From assembly GCF_000741135.1 (NCBI RefSeq), contig NZ_JGYU01000003.1, positions 1 to 64,000 on the forward strand: DNA of 64,000 bases, read 5' to 3'. Shown one piece after another: positions 37,985-47,834 of the stretch; position 1 is the stretch's first letter; every line of letters begins with the position of its first letter. Below the pieces are notes generated by a model that was given only the letters and a program-made list of their open reading frames with translations, searched no databases and was not told the origin of the DNA. This DNA comes from Bifidobacterium choerinum (GTDB lineage: Bacteria > Actinomycetota > Actinomycetes > Actinomycetales > Bifidobacteriaceae). The position numbers and the translations under genes were made by a program.

Positions 37985-38125
37985 AGGGGCATACGCGATA
38001 TGTTCGTGAAGTAGTCTGTTTGCGATCGTTCCGGGTGCGGATTGGGGCGGATACGTTCACTGGGACGGGTTGTTGTGAACGTGGTGGGTACGGATTGGGG
38101 CGAATGCGTTCACTGGGACGGTTTG
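37985..38125. repeat. 53-bp tandem array at 38.0 kb
   Basis: Two full units at 38019 and 38072 (TTTGCGATCG, GGGTGCGGATTGGGGCGGAT, ACGTTCACTGGGACGG) plus a partial one before. The 37926-38714 gap contains this array, a single GATAGTCCACA near 38410 and otherwise unassigned sequence that should hold the pilus promoter. Confidence 0.88.
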
Positions 38126-38714
38126 GTGGAGGGGAGAGCTGGGATGGGGCAATGGGTGGCGAATTGATTGGAGAATGCGTACGTTGTCAGGAGTTGGAGC
38201 GGGATGCGTCAGCGATGGGCTTATGCGGGGGATAATCCGCAGGTAGGGGCTTCCAATGGATGATGCGGGTTACTGCAAACGGGCCGGAACTCGCGCGGAG
38301 ACACGCTGGTGCATTCGCATCGTGGAACAGGTGGGTGAGATGGATTGTGAAAAGTGTGTGGGAAAGGCGCCGAATCGATTGTCGTAGAAGGGCTTTCGTG
38401 GTTGAATGGATAGTCCACAGACCGCAACTGCTGCCGATGCCCGACTCATTCCCACGGCGAAACGCCGATGCAAACGTTTGAGGAGTGCATCTTAAGCGGT
38501 TCAGTTTTGTTGGATGTACGCATTACCTTTCAGCTTCGGGTAAAATGCAGTACAGATGTGAAACGAAGGCGTTGCCACCGGTAGAGGAGGGATGCGACTG
38601 CGAAGGATTGCAGACGGATTCACCGCAGCATCCAGCTGGTCGGCAATGCCAGAAAGCACTTAAGAGGAACTTCGGTCCACCTCGGCCCGGGAAAGAGCAA
38701 AAGGGGAAGAACCT

Positions 38715-41700
38715 ATGAGGATGAAGCACGGGAGCGGCCGCGGGGATGCCACATCGGCCAAGCCCCGCCTGCTCGCTGCATTCACGGCGGTAGCGATGAT
38801 GTTCGCCACCGCCGTTCCCGCGTTGATGCCCGCGCGTGAGGCGTATGCCGCGGATCCTACCGATTTGGGGCCGGGTGAGTCGGGCTTCTATAAGCCGGGG
38901 GACATTCAGCTTGGCGATGACATGTCCGACCTCAAGGTTGATACTGGCGTTGCGACATGGGTCGGACGCGACATGTATGTTGGCGGTCGTCCGGCGGGTA
39001 GCAATCTTACCTTGAATGGCAATAAATCAGGTGGCGCCAACGACAGAGGTTTCTATGACTACACTAGTGCGCCTACGGCCTCATATGCGGCTGAGGCTGA
39101 GGGCCTGACTATTGTCAAAGGTAAGCTGGCCATCAATCAGATCAAGGACAGCTGGTCGACGAGTAAGTGGAGTGATGCCGGTGCCCGCATTGGATTCTCG
39201 GGCGGTCAGGGCTTCCGTTTCGGTATCGCTGGCTTCGGCGCACAGTTCCGACCGACAACTGATAGCACCGCTCTTGTTGTCGCTGGTGAAGGCTCCAATA
39301 TCCAGTCGATGACGACCGGCGGCGTAACCGGCAATGTTGGCGCTTGGAACCATAATGGTTGGATTGGCAAGACCGCTACGTGGAATGGTCTGGATACATG
39401 GACGCCCGCCACTAATGAGGCGAGTTACAATGCAAAAATTGTCGGCAGTACAACCTTCTCTCAAGGATATAAAGATGGTTACCAGCCGGGGATTGGGCAG
39501 TTCCGAGGCGTTTTTAAGCAAGGTGACCGTGATTCAATTGGAGGTAATCAGGGCGCTTGGCGAGGAGATGGCCTTGTTGATTGGAACGCAACCAATCCGT
39601 TGAATAGCGTGAATGGTGTTAATCGTTCTAGATACACTGAGGAGATTCAGAGTGATTCCGACACCTTCAAAAAGCTTGCTTCCACCGGTACGGTGAAAGT
39701 GGGCACGGCGCCTGCTGAAAATGTCACGTATTACCGTTATAGCTATAGCAACAAGAATGGTATTAGCTATTCTTTTAACTTCCAGAATAATTCTGGTAAT
39801 GCAAGCGAGAAGCTGATCACCTTCAAGGGTGATGGCACTTCTAACCTGCAGGTTTTCAACATCGAGAACACCTTGCTGAGCAATGGTACTCAGGGAGGTG
39901 TCGATTTCAAATTCACTGATATCCCTGAAGGAGCCTCTATCGTCATCAATGTGACCGGTGGCGATGTGCAGTTCAACACCGGTTGGCGTTTCTGGTGGGG
40001 AGATAAGCAAATCGGGAATGGCTATTATCTGGAAGGCAATAAAGATATCCAGAAGGCCTATGTCGATGCTGCTCGCTCGATCATGTGGAACTTTGCAGAC
40101 GCCAAGCTGGTAACCATCAACGGTGGCCAGTACTATGCCGGTTCTACAGGTGCCGCCGGCAAGGATGATGGTGCGTTTGGTAATGATTGGGGTTATATCG
40201 CTTGTGGCACCAACACCAATTACAACAGGGGATGCGCGGGCGATGATCCTGCTGCGGCCATGCTAGGCAGCATTCTTGTTCCCAACGGTAGCTTTGACAG
40301 CCATGTCACGACTAATGGTCGTGTGTGGGTCGGCGAAGACTTCATGATGAACAACCCGAAGGGGGCAGCATACTTCAATAAAATCGAAGGTGTGACCTCG
40401 TCCGTGCTTGATATGGATCAGGAACGCCATAATCTTCCTTGGACCGGTTCCGTCTCCACGAAAGCGTCTGTGATCCAGTGGCAAAAGTCCAACGGTTCGA
40501 CTCTTCTTCCTGGAAGTAGCTGGAAGTTGTACCGTAACCTTGAAGATGCAAAAGCACAGCAGAATCCGATCACTACGGTGACCGATAACGGCACCGGTGA
40601 TTGGAATATGACTGAGGGCGTTATTTCGGTGACTAGCCTAGTTCCGGACAAGAACTATTATCTCCGCGAAAACGGTCATGTGCAGGATCACGAGCCGAAC
40701 AATAACATTTATCTCATTCAGACTACCCATTCCGGCGATACGCCGAATACGACCATCGCCAAGGTGTGGGATCAGCATGGTAATCCGATTAATGGCTCAA
40801 ATGCCGATAAAGATTTGACCGATGATGAAGCAATCATCAATACCCCTGTGAACAGCGGAACCGAAATCAAGTGGGGTAAGTATGCCGAAGGCGACACTTC
40901 CCATACACCACTTCCGAGCTCTTCCTGGCAAATCTCCTCTGATGGCGGACAGACTTGGACGGTCATCGATGATGTCACGGCTGGCGTTGAGGGCATTGAG
41001 ATCAAGAATGCTGAGGGCGTCAATGTCACTGGACAGAATATCGGAACTGTTTCGTCTCCGTCCACGCTGAAATTCTCGACTTCGGTGACCCCGGAGGGTG
41101 CGCCTAATGGCGTGCACTGGTCCTCTGATCAACCAAGTCTGGCGGTCGTTGAACAGGACGGTACCGTTTCTGTTCGTGATGGTGATGGGACGACAGTTGT
41201 TACACTGACTGCGACTTCGACCTCAAATCCGTCCATTACGGCTACCGTGAGCTTTACACCGCTGGCTCCGAATGTCGATAGCGTTGAGATTTACAAGTCT
41301 GGTGAAACCCAGCCAGCGACGTCTATTGATTTGACAGTAGGCAACAGCGTGAAGCTTGAAGCTGTTGTTCGTCCTGCAGGTAGTGCAACCTGGTCAACGG
41401 ACAATGCTAACGTCACGCTCACTACCAACGCGGATGGAACCGTCACTGTCACGGGAAACGTCGTCGGTAGGTCTACTGTGACTGCAACGGCGGGAGGGAA
41501 GCAAGCCTCCGTTACCGTGAATGTCACGGAAGACACGACCCGGACTGCTGTTTATATTCTGTGGCCTAGCGTGAATTCGGTGACCTTTAAGGCCGATGGG
41601 GATGTAGTCCAGGCTGAGAAGATGCAGTCATGCACAAGCAGCGGCAACTGGTTTGTGGGCTACGTATATAAGAATCGCCAGCAGTTCACCATTACTGACC

Positions 41701-43094
41701 TCCAGTCGGATAAAGGTACATATGGTATTAACAGCGGAAGCACAGTTACTGCAGGTGCGGCAGCTTGGAAGATCGAAGCCGGCAAAGGCTCCGCGGGCGC
41801 CCCGTCCTGTGCCACCACTCGTGTCCGGAATCAGGCTCCTAAGCGTGCGGCGTCGTCTACCCCAGTAGATGATGCGAACGTGCCGGAAGATACTGCGGTT
41901 GCGGCGCTGTCCGATGAAAACGTGGCTTATGCATCCAATGCGGCTTGGGCCGATGCTGATCCTGATACAGGTCGATTCAAGCTGGAGAACCTTCCTGATG
42001 GCGTCTACAAGCTTAAGGAACACACTGCTCCTGAAGGCTACTACCTGAATCCTCAGGTATATACGATCACCATCCAGAACGGCACTGTGACCTGGGATCC
42101 CAACCATGTCGATCAAAACGGTGTTGCATGGATTTCCGATAAGTTGACCGAGTTCAGCTGGGACAAGATCGACGCCGGGTATTCGGAGAACGATTCCGAT
42201 GCCACGAACGATCCGCTTGCTGGTTCTGAGTGGAAGCTCGAGAAGTTCGATAACGGTGCATATGCGACCAATATCGAAAAGATCGAGGACTGCCAGGCGG
42301 ATGCGGCGACCGGTTGCAAGAGCTCCGACAAGAACCATGAGGCGGGTAAGTTCACGCTGAAGGGTCTTGCGATCGGCAAGTATCGTTTGTCCGAAACGAA
42401 GGCTCCTGAGGGCTACAAACTTCCGGAGAACGTCTACTACTACTTCGAGCTCAGCACGCAGGCTCCTGACGACACCTCTGGCGTTGCCTGGAACAAGGGC
42501 AACGGGACGAGCTACGACAAGACTGGTTCCTTCAACGGCACTGGTGAAAAATCTGTGAATAATAATGTCGCGCCGAACAATCGCAAGACCGGCAGCGTAA
42601 ACTGGACCAAGGTCAATTCCGAGGACACTAGTGAACTGCTTGCTGGCTCTGAATGGAAGGTCAGGTTTAAGGCTGAAGATACGGTTAATTACTCTGAGTG
42701 GTATAAAGTCATCGACTGCACGACTACCCCTGCCGCTTGTTCCGTCCCCGGAAAGCCGGATAATCAGCCGACTTGGACTTATGATCATCATCCGAGTGCC
42801 GGCGTATTCCAGATGCAGAACCTGCAGTGGGGAGACTATGAGCTCGTTGAGACGAAGGCCCCTGATGGTTTTTATCCGTCCGACAAGACCTACACGTTCA
42901 CTGTGTCCAAAGACAATGTGGAGAAGAACATCGCCATTCAGGGTGCGGAAAACGGCAACAAGATTCCGAACACGCCGGGCTTTGAGCTGCCTTCTACGGG
43001 CGGCGAGGGCAACACGCTGATTGTGCTGGTCGGGTTTGCGCTGACAGCGATATCGATGCTAGGCTATGCGATAGCGACGCGGAAACGTGTCTAA
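38715..43094 (+). CDS. Large LPXTG pilus subunit / tip adhesin
   Basis: A 1459-residue cell-wall-anchored surface protein, the first gene of a sortase-dependent pilus operon. It has a signal peptide (residues 1-46, cleavage after AYA) and an N-terminal adhesive half without close motifs (about 50-630). Ig-like bacterial Big_2-type repeats follow (about 790-940, for example SVKLEAVVRPAGSATWSTDN). The C-terminal half is SpaA-type prealbumin-like, with E-boxes YKLKEHTAPEGY, YRLSETKAPEGY and YELVETKAPDGFY (about residues 1098, 1222 and 1375). The sorting signal is LPSTG at 1425-1429 with a hydrophobic helix and RKRV. E-boxes mark isopeptide-bonded domains. Codon use is visibly less GC-biased than the core genes. 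AAGGGGAAGAACCT precedes the ATG. Confidence 0.9.
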   Translation: MRMKHGSGRGDATSAKPRLLAAFTAVAMMFATAVPALMPAREAYAADPTDLGPGESGFYKPGDIQLGDDMSDLKVDTGVATWVGRDMYVGGRPAGSNLTLNGNKSGGANDRGFYDYTSAPTASYAAEAEGLTIVKGKLAINQIKDSWSTSKWSDAGARIGFSGGQGFRFGIAGFGAQFRPTTDSTALVVAGEGSNIQSMTTGGVTGNVGAWNHNGWIGKTATWNGLDTWTPATNEASYNAKIVGSTTFSQGYKDGYQPGIGQFRGVFKQGDRDSIGGNQGAWRGDGLVDWNATNPLNSVNGVNRSRYTEEIQSDSDTFKKLASTGTVKVGTAPAENVTYYRYSYSNKNGISYSFNFQNNSGNASEKLITFKGDGTSNLQVFNIENTLLSNGTQGGVDFKFTDIPEGASIVINVTGGDVQFNTGWRFWWGDKQIGNGYYLEGNKDIQKAYVDAARSIMWNFADAKLVTINGGQYYAGSTGAAGKDDGAFGNDWGYIACGTNTNYNRGCAGDDPAAAMLGSILVPNGSFDSHVTTNGRVWVGEDFMMNNPKGAAYFNKIEGVTSSVLDMDQERHNLPWTGSVSTKASVIQWQKSNGSTLLPGSSWKLYRNLEDAKAQQNPITTVTDNGTGDWNMTEGVISVTSLVPDKNYYLRENGHVQDHEPNNNIYLIQTTHSGDTPNTTIAKVWDQHGNPINGSNADKDLTDDEAIINTPVNSGTEIKWGKYAEGDTSHTPLPSSSWQISSDGGQTWTVIDDVTAGVEGIEIKNAEGVNVTGQNIGTVSSPSTLKFSTSVTPEGAPNGVHWSSDQPSLAVVEQDGTVSVRDGDGTTVVTLTATSTSNPSITATVSFTPLAPNVDSVEIYKSGETQPATSIDLTVGNSVKLEAVVRPAGSATWSTDNANVTLTTNADGTVTVTGNVVGRSTVTATAGGKQASVTVNVTEDTTRTAVYILWPSVNSVTFKADGDVVQAEKMQSCTSSGNWFVGYVYKNRQQFTITDLQSDKGTYGINSGSTVTAGAAAWKIEAGKGSAGAPSCATTRVRNQAPKRAASSTPVDDANVPEDTAVAALSDENVAYASNAAWADADPDTGRFKLENLPDGVYKLKEHTAPEGYYLNPQVYTITIQNGTVTWDPNHVDQNGVAWISDKLTEFSWDKIDAGYSENDSDATNDPLAGSEWKLEKFDNGAYATNIEKIEDCQADAATGCKSSDKNHEAGKFTLKGLAIGKYRLSETKAPEGYKLPENVYYYFELSTQAPDDTSGVAWNKGNGTSYDKTGSFNGTGEKSVNNNVAPNNRKTGSVNWTKVNSEDTSELLAGSEWKVRFKAEDTVNYSEWYKVIDCTTTPAACSVPGKPDNQPTWTYDHHPSAGVFQMQNLQWGDYELVETKAPDGFYPSDKTYTFTVSKDNVEKNIAIQGAENGNKIPNTPGFELPSTGGEGNTLIVLVGFALTAISMLGYAIATRKRV

Positions 43095-43258
43095 ACAAAA
43101 CCTAGTCAACGATGAACAACAATTAAAGATTTGGTGCCGTCCGATCGGTTATCGCGAGACGGTACCTCCCTTGCTTGAATCAATAACGATTCTTTGCTGG
43201 GGGGAAGTAAAAACCGATTTATGAATCAAAAATTCATAAACCAATCCAAGGAGATAAC

Positions 43259-44839
43259 ATGAAGAAGGTTTGGAAGGGCTTCGCCGCCGCGGTCTCCGCC
43301 GCTGCGATCGCCGCCACCGGTTTCATCGGTGCCACCTCTGCAAGTGCAGCCCCGGTTGGTACCGGCAACATCACGCTGACCGGCACCGTTTCGGGTGATC
43401 AGTATAAGGCCTATCGCCTGCTCAACGTCACCGGCGTCAACGGCACTTCGGTTGCTTATGAAGTCAACACCAAGTACGCAGCGGTGCTGAAGACCGCGCT
43501 TGGCCTGACCGGTGGTAACGTCACCGACAAGCAGATCGTTGATGGTATTAAGAATCTGAGCACTGGCGACACCACCACCAACACCGATTCTCAGAATGTT
43601 CGTGCCTTTGCCAAGAAGGTCATGGATGCGATTACTACGGATGGTATCGAAGCTGATCTTGCCGAGACCGCTGCCGGCAACTCGCTCGCCTTCACCGGCA
43701 TTCCGCGTGGCTACTACCTGTTCAACCAGACGGTGAACGGCGCCCCGGCTGCGAACACCGATTCCTCGTTCATCGTGGACACCGCGCTTGATAAGGACGC
43801 GAACATTGCCGTCAAGAACGGCACCGTGACCCTCGTCAAGAAGGTCCAGGACAACGATACCTCCAACGGTCAGACCGCCGAGCAGTGGATTGATTCCGCC
43901 GACTACAACATCGGCGATGATGTTCCGTTCCAGCTGGCCGGCACGCTGCCTGCGAACCTGACGTCCTTCAAGACTTTCAACTACGTCTTCCACGATACGC
44001 TGTCGACGGGTCTGACCCGCAACAATGATCTTAAGGTCGTCGTTGCGAACGGCGGTGTGGAAACCGACGTCACATCCAGCTTCACGCTGACGCCGGGCGA
44101 GAATGGTGCGTTCACCGTTGGCATCGCCGACATCCTTTCGCTGAACACCGACGGTCAGACGCTGGTCGACAAGGACACGACCGTCTACGTTCGCTACACC
44201 GCGAAGCTGAACACTGGCGCTGTCATCGGCTCCAACGGCAACCCGAACGAGGCTTATCTCGAGTTCTCGAACAACAGCAACCACGACGGCACCGGCAACA
44301 CCGAAAACACCCCGACGGACAAGGTCACCGTCTTCACCTACAGGCTCGATGTCGAGAAGACCTTCGACGTCGGTGCTCCGGCTGAGAGCGACCTGCCGAA
44401 GTTCACGCTGTACAAGAAGAACGCTGATGGTACGTACGTCCCGTACACCAACGGCAAGGAAGCCTCCGCTGAGAAGTCCGTTGTCAAGGTTGATGGCAAG
44501 TACACCATCGCTTGGGAAGGCATCGACGCCGGCGACTACAAGCTCGCCGAAACGTACACGCCCGCAGGCTACAACACGGCTGCTGATGTTGAGTTCACCG
44601 TCACCGCTGACCATCAGATCAGCTCTGATGATCCGAAGCTGAACAGCCTTGCTGGTGGCGATACGTTCACCGGCACCGCGAGCACCGGTTCCATCTCGAC
44701 CAAGATCGAGAACAAGTCGGGCAACGAGCTGCCGTCGACCGGTGGCATGGGCACCACGGTGCTGTACGTCGCTGGCGCTGCGATCGTCCTGATCGCCGGC
44801 ATCGGCCTCGCGGTTGCGCTCCGTCGCCGTCAGGCCTGA
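43259..44839 (+). CDS. Major pilin (SpaA/FimA type)
   Basis: Likely shaft pilin, 526 residues. A signal peptide (1-30, cleavage after SASA) is followed by a D1-like N-terminal domain with a candidate pilin lysine in NGTVTLVKKVQDND (no classic YPKN motif). A central pilin domain (about 200-360) and a SpaA-like C-terminal domain follow, the latter with the E-box YKLAETYTPAGY and isopeptide-type lysines. The sorting signal is LPSTG at 491-495 with a hydrophobic helix and RRRQA. The start has a perfect CCAAGGAGATAAC. It is more GC-rich than the tip gene and probably highly expressed. It lies 164 bp after the tip gene and 25 bp before the sortase. Confidence 0.92.
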   Translation: MKKVWKGFAAAVSAAAIAATGFIGATSASAAPVGTGNITLTGTVSGDQYKAYRLLNVTGVNGTSVAYEVNTKYAAVLKTALGLTGGNVTDKQIVDGIKNLSTGDTTTNTDSQNVRAFAKKVMDAITTDGIEADLAETAAGNSLAFTGIPRGYYLFNQTVNGAPAANTDSSFIVDTALDKDANIAVKNGTVTLVKKVQDNDTSNGQTAEQWIDSADYNIGDDVPFQLAGTLPANLTSFKTFNYVFHDTLSTGLTRNNDLKVVVANGGVETDVTSSFTLTPGENGAFTVGIADILSLNTDGQTLVDKDTTVYVRYTAKLNTGAVIGSNGNPNEAYLEFSNNSNHDGTGNTENTPTDKVTVFTYRLDVEKTFDVGAPAESDLPKFTLYKKNADGTYVPYTNGKEASAEKSVVKVDGKYTIAWEGIDAGDYKLAETYTPAGYNTAADVEFTVTADHQISSDDPKLNSLAGGDTFTGTASTGSISTKIENKSGNELPSTGGMGTTVLYVAGAAIVLIAGIGLAVALRRRQA

Positions 44840-44864
44840 GTGACACCCCACAAGGAAAGGTGAC

Positions 44865-45905
44865 ATGAGGAATCAACACTCGGCCAATCTGGAATCCCAG
44901 ACTGACGGTAGTATCGATGCCTCATCCCTTACGTCGCCCGCCGGCTCCGCACAGGAATCGACGGGCGGCATCCTTATGGAGGAACAGACCATCAACGCCA
45001 CTGACAACGCCACAACAACCACAACAACAAAGAAGAGCAACGTCGGACTCAACATCATGATCGTGCTCTTCGCCCTCGTCCTCCTCGGAGGCATCGGGCT
45101 TCTCGTCTATCCGACCTTCGCCAACTGGTGGAACACGATGCACGCGTCACGCGCCGTCGCCGGATACGTCGAAACCGTCAAAGACATGAGCGCGGACCAG
45201 AAGAAGGACCTCCTCGCCCAAGCCCACGCCTACAACGAACAACTCAACACGCTGCCGGACCGTTGGCACCTCACCGACGAGCAGATGGACCAGTACAACA
45301 AGACGCTTGACGTCTCAGGCACCGGAATCATGGGATACATCACGATCCCGAAACTCGAAGTGCGACTGCCCATCTACCACGGCACCGAAGACACCGTGCT
45401 GCAGATCGCCGGCGGACACCTCGCCGGATCGTCGCTGCCCGTAGGGGGCAAAGACACGCACACGGCCATCTCCGGACATACGGGACTGCCATCGGCGAAA
45501 CTCTTCACCGGACTCGACAGCCTCAAGGAAGGCGACACCTTCGCATTCCACATCCTCGACGACACCTACACGTATCAAGTCGATCAGATACGCACCGTGC
45601 TGCCGAACGAAATGCGGGACCTCGACTTCGACCCCGACCAGGACTACGCGACACTCATCACCTGCACACCATACGGTGTCAACTCGCACCGACTCCTCGT
45701 ACGCGGACACCGGATTCCGACGCCGGCGAACGCAGACGAGACACCATACGACAAAGCAGACAATCAGCGGACGCTCATCATCGCCGGCATCGCACTCGCC
45801 ATCGTGATGTTCATCCTCTGGATCATCTGGCTCATCGTGCACCGCAGCCGCAAACGCGGACGCGACGCCGTGACCGGCGCACAGGTCAAGCATGCGGGCC
45901 GTTGA
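44865..45905 (+). CDS. Class C sortase (pilus polymerase)
   Basis: Links pilin monomers into a fibre by transpeptidation at LPXTG. The 346-residue protein is a class C sortase: an N-terminal tail of about 58 residues, a membrane helix (IMIVLFALVLLGGIGLLVYP), the extracellular catalytic domain with His205 (AISGHTGLPSAKLF), Cys267 (TLITCTPYGVNSHRLLVRG) and Arg276, and a second C-terminal membrane helix (LIIAGIALAIVMFILWIIWLIV) with a basic end. The lid stretch before MGYITIPKLEV shows no obvious DP(F/W) motif. It sits between the major pilin and the third surface-protein gene. Confidence 0.94.
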   Translation: MRNQHSANLESQTDGSIDASSLTSPAGSAQESTGGILMEEQTINATDNATTTTTTKKSNVGLNIMIVLFALVLLGGIGLLVYPTFANWWNTMHASRAVAGYVETVKDMSADQKKDLLAQAHAYNEQLNTLPDRWHLTDEQMDQYNKTLDVSGTGIMGYITIPKLEVRLPIYHGTEDTVLQIAGGHLAGSSLPVGGKDTHTAISGHTGLPSAKLFTGLDSLKEGDTFAFHILDDTYTYQVDQIRTVLPNEMRDLDFDPDQDYATLITCTPYGVNSHRLLVRGHRIPTPANADETPYDKADNQRTLIIAGIALAIVMFILWIIWLIVHRSRKRGRDAVTGAQVKHAGR

Positions 45906-45979
45906 CGCAGACCCGTCATCGCAACACTTATAATGAACCAAGAGAAGAAAGAACACCTCACCAACCCAAGGGGGACAAT

Positions 45980-47029
45980 ATGGAACGGCTTACCCTCGGC
46001 AGCCGCATCGCCACGGCAACGCTGTGCGCGGGCGCGTTGATCGCAAGCTTCGCCATCGGCCTGCCGAACGTCTACGCGGACGACACGGCCACGGACACGG
46101 ACGTCAAAGACTCCATCACGACGACCGATGACCGCACCGATCTGGCGGCCACCGTCGTTGCAGGGGACGGTGAGGGCACCATCAACGTCCACTATGCGCA
46201 CGACAGCGCCGGACTCGAAGGCGTCGTATTCCACGTCTACAACGTGGCGAAGTGGGCGAACGAAGGCGGCTACGAGCCGATCGGCGACTTCGCCGACGCT
46301 GAACAGTATCCGGTGAACTGGGATGTGCTCAACGCCGATCCGCAGACCTTCCGCGACATGGCGAACACGCTCGCCGGCTACATCGACGTCAACGGCACGA
46401 AGCCGGCGGCAAGCGCGATGACCGACGCGGACGGCAACGTCACCTTCGAAAAGGTCGGCGACGGCATGTTCCTCGTCACCGCCGAGCGCCTCGTCGAAAA
46501 GACGCTCGAATGCGCGAGTTCGGCAATGCTCGTCGCGCTGCCGAACGTGCACGTCGAAGACGGGGCGAACCAGCGCGTCGTCAACATCGAACCGAAGAGC
46601 GACTGCGTCGTGCCGGAAATCAAGACCGAGACGCTCAACGTCAAGAAGGTCTGGAAGGACGCCGGCAACAACGATCGCCCGAAGTCGATCACCGTGGAAC
46701 TGCTCAAGAACGGTGAAAGCCAGGAGACCATCGAACTGTCCGACGCGAACAACTGGCAGCATACGTGGGCGGAACTCGAATCCGGCAACGACTGGAAGGT
46801 CGTGGAGAAGGACGTGCCGGCAGGGTACACGACAATCTCCGACTACGACATGACCGCTGAGGATGAAGCCAGCGTGACGATCACCAACACGAAGCCGGCT
46901 CCGCCGGTCACGCCGCAGAAGCCGCCGGCGCAGACCGGTGCCGACATCGCGCTCGTCGTCGTCGTGGCAGGAGCGGCGCTCGTGCTTGGCGTGCTGCTCA
47001 TCGTGAAGAGCCGCAAGAAGGAAGCGTGA
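45980..47029 (+). CDS. Minor pilin-like surface protein with PAQTG sorting signal
   Basis: A 349-residue protein in the pilus operon, downstream of the sortase. It has a signal peptide (1-33, cleavage after VYA), a SpaA-like domain, and a Cna_B-like domain (TLNVKKVWKDAGNNDRPKSITVELLKNG, then WKVVEKDVPAGYT; about residues 220-300). A C-terminal hydrophobic helix with SRKKEA follows. The sorting motif is PAQTG (316-320) rather than LPXTG. It is a candidate minor or basal pilin, or a substrate for a different sortase. The start follows AAGGGGGAC. The open frame extends 26 codons upstream with no signal. Confidence 0.82.
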   Translation: MERLTLGSRIATATLCAGALIASFAIGLPNVYADDTATDTDVKDSITTTDDRTDLAATVVAGDGEGTINVHYAHDSAGLEGVVFHVYNVAKWANEGGYEPIGDFADAEQYPVNWDVLNADPQTFRDMANTLAGYIDVNGTKPAASAMTDADGNVTFEKVGDGMFLVTAERLVEKTLECASSAMLVALPNVHVEDGANQRVVNIEPKSDCVVPEIKTETLNVKKVWKDAGNNDRPKSITVELLKNGESQETIELSDANNWQHTWAELESGNDWKVVEKDVPAGYTTISDYDMTAEDEASVTITNTKPAPPVTPQKPPAQTGADIALVVVVAGAALVLGVLLIVKSRKKEA

Positions 47030-47067
47030 GCTGCGCGAAGTGATCGCAGCGGCTGACGCCGATTGGT

Positions 47068-47106
47068 AGGGAAGGCCATCCGGGAGGGTGGCCTTCCCTC
47101 TTTTTG
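47068..47106 (+). terminator. Terminator after the pilus operon
   Basis: Fourteen-base stem AGGGAAGGCCATCC with GGGTGGCCTTCCCT (one G-U pair), followed by CTTTTT. It ends the pilus operon about 40 bp past the last stop. Confidence 0.9.
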
Positions 47107-47205
47107 GTATTTGGGGTGTTGTTTGGGGAGTGCTCTGCGGTTGGTGGTTGGGTGTGTTCGGTGGTTGGCGGCCCTTTGCGGGTCCCATCTAGGTTGGTTG
47201 GGTGG

Positions 47206-47326
47206 TATCTCGGCTGAAGAGGAGCATTTTCTCTGTAGATGGCGGGTAGCGTCTATGGCGCGGCGCGGAAATAAGTGGGGGTATACATGGGGTATCCCGA
47301 GAAAATGCTCCTCTTCAGCTGAGATA
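47206..47326. repeat. Palindromic element D
   Basis: A 121-bp element with 28-bp arms (47206-47233, 47299-47326, one mismatch) starting TATCTCGGCTGAAGAGGAGC. Core sequence GGCGCGGAAATAAG. It lies beyond the pilus operon terminator. Confidence 0.93.
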
Positions 47327-47426
47327 GTCGGGAGATAGGCTGATGAATCAGAGCGCTGCGGGGCGGAAAACGAGAAAGCACGAGATGGTTGGCGCAATCG
47401 GCGTGCCTGTAGACATGTGCTGCGCG

Positions 47427-47545
47427 TATCTGCGATTTTGGGGTGGGTTTTTCCCGCTAATCGTATCGTTGGAGCGAAAGCGGCGTTGGAAATCCAAGGA
47501 AAACAGGGCCAGTCACCCGACCTGCCCACCCCAAAATCGGAGATA
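47427..47545. repeat. Palindromic element H
   Basis: A 119-bp element of the same build but different arm sequence (47427-47448 TATCTGCGATTTTGGGGTGG with 47524-47545, two mismatches). It keeps the TATCT ends and the core GGCGTTGGAAATCC seen in element B. It is the eighth family member and sits 100 bp from element D. Confidence 0.85.
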
Positions 47546-47630
47546 GGGGGATGCCTTGCTCCAGATAACGCGCAGGCCGGTGGCGGCCCAGAGCGGGAAG
47601 TCGGCGATCAGCCTTTGTCACGGTAATCGG

Positions 47631-47834
47631 TCATCGGTAATCGGTCATCGCTATGCGGAAGGCACGGTCAAGATGGAATCGGTCGCAGGCGGCATGCAGG
47701 CTCTTGGTTCTGAGATTGATCGCCGCCTGCACCTCGATCGGATGGATGGCGCCATATCGCTCGATGGCGAAATCGACTTCGGCATGGCCGCGGGGATTGG
47801 CCCAATAATTCCAATAATACGGCGTGAACTGCTA
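47631..47834 (-). pseudogene. Remnant of a DUF4143-type AAA ATPase (C-terminus)
   Basis: Translation of the minus strand gives QFTPYYWNYWANPRGHAEVD, then FAIERYGAIHPIEVQAAINL and RTKSLHAACDRFHLD to a stop at 47631. This matches the C-terminal DUF4143 pattern (xAEVDF, then PIEVKA and SKSL) of the large AAA+/DUF4143 family. An in-frame TAG lies just upstream, so only the last 65 or so codons remain. The 13-bp repeat ACGGTAATCGGTC at its end overlaps the stop. The rest of the 47030-48071 gap is elements D and H, the terminator and unassigned sequence. Confidence 0.7.

Noticed and set aside
38715..47029. Phase-variable G tracts in the pilus operon.
   Set aside because: The longest G run near a start is five or six bases (around 43200 and 45970), too short to suggest slippage.
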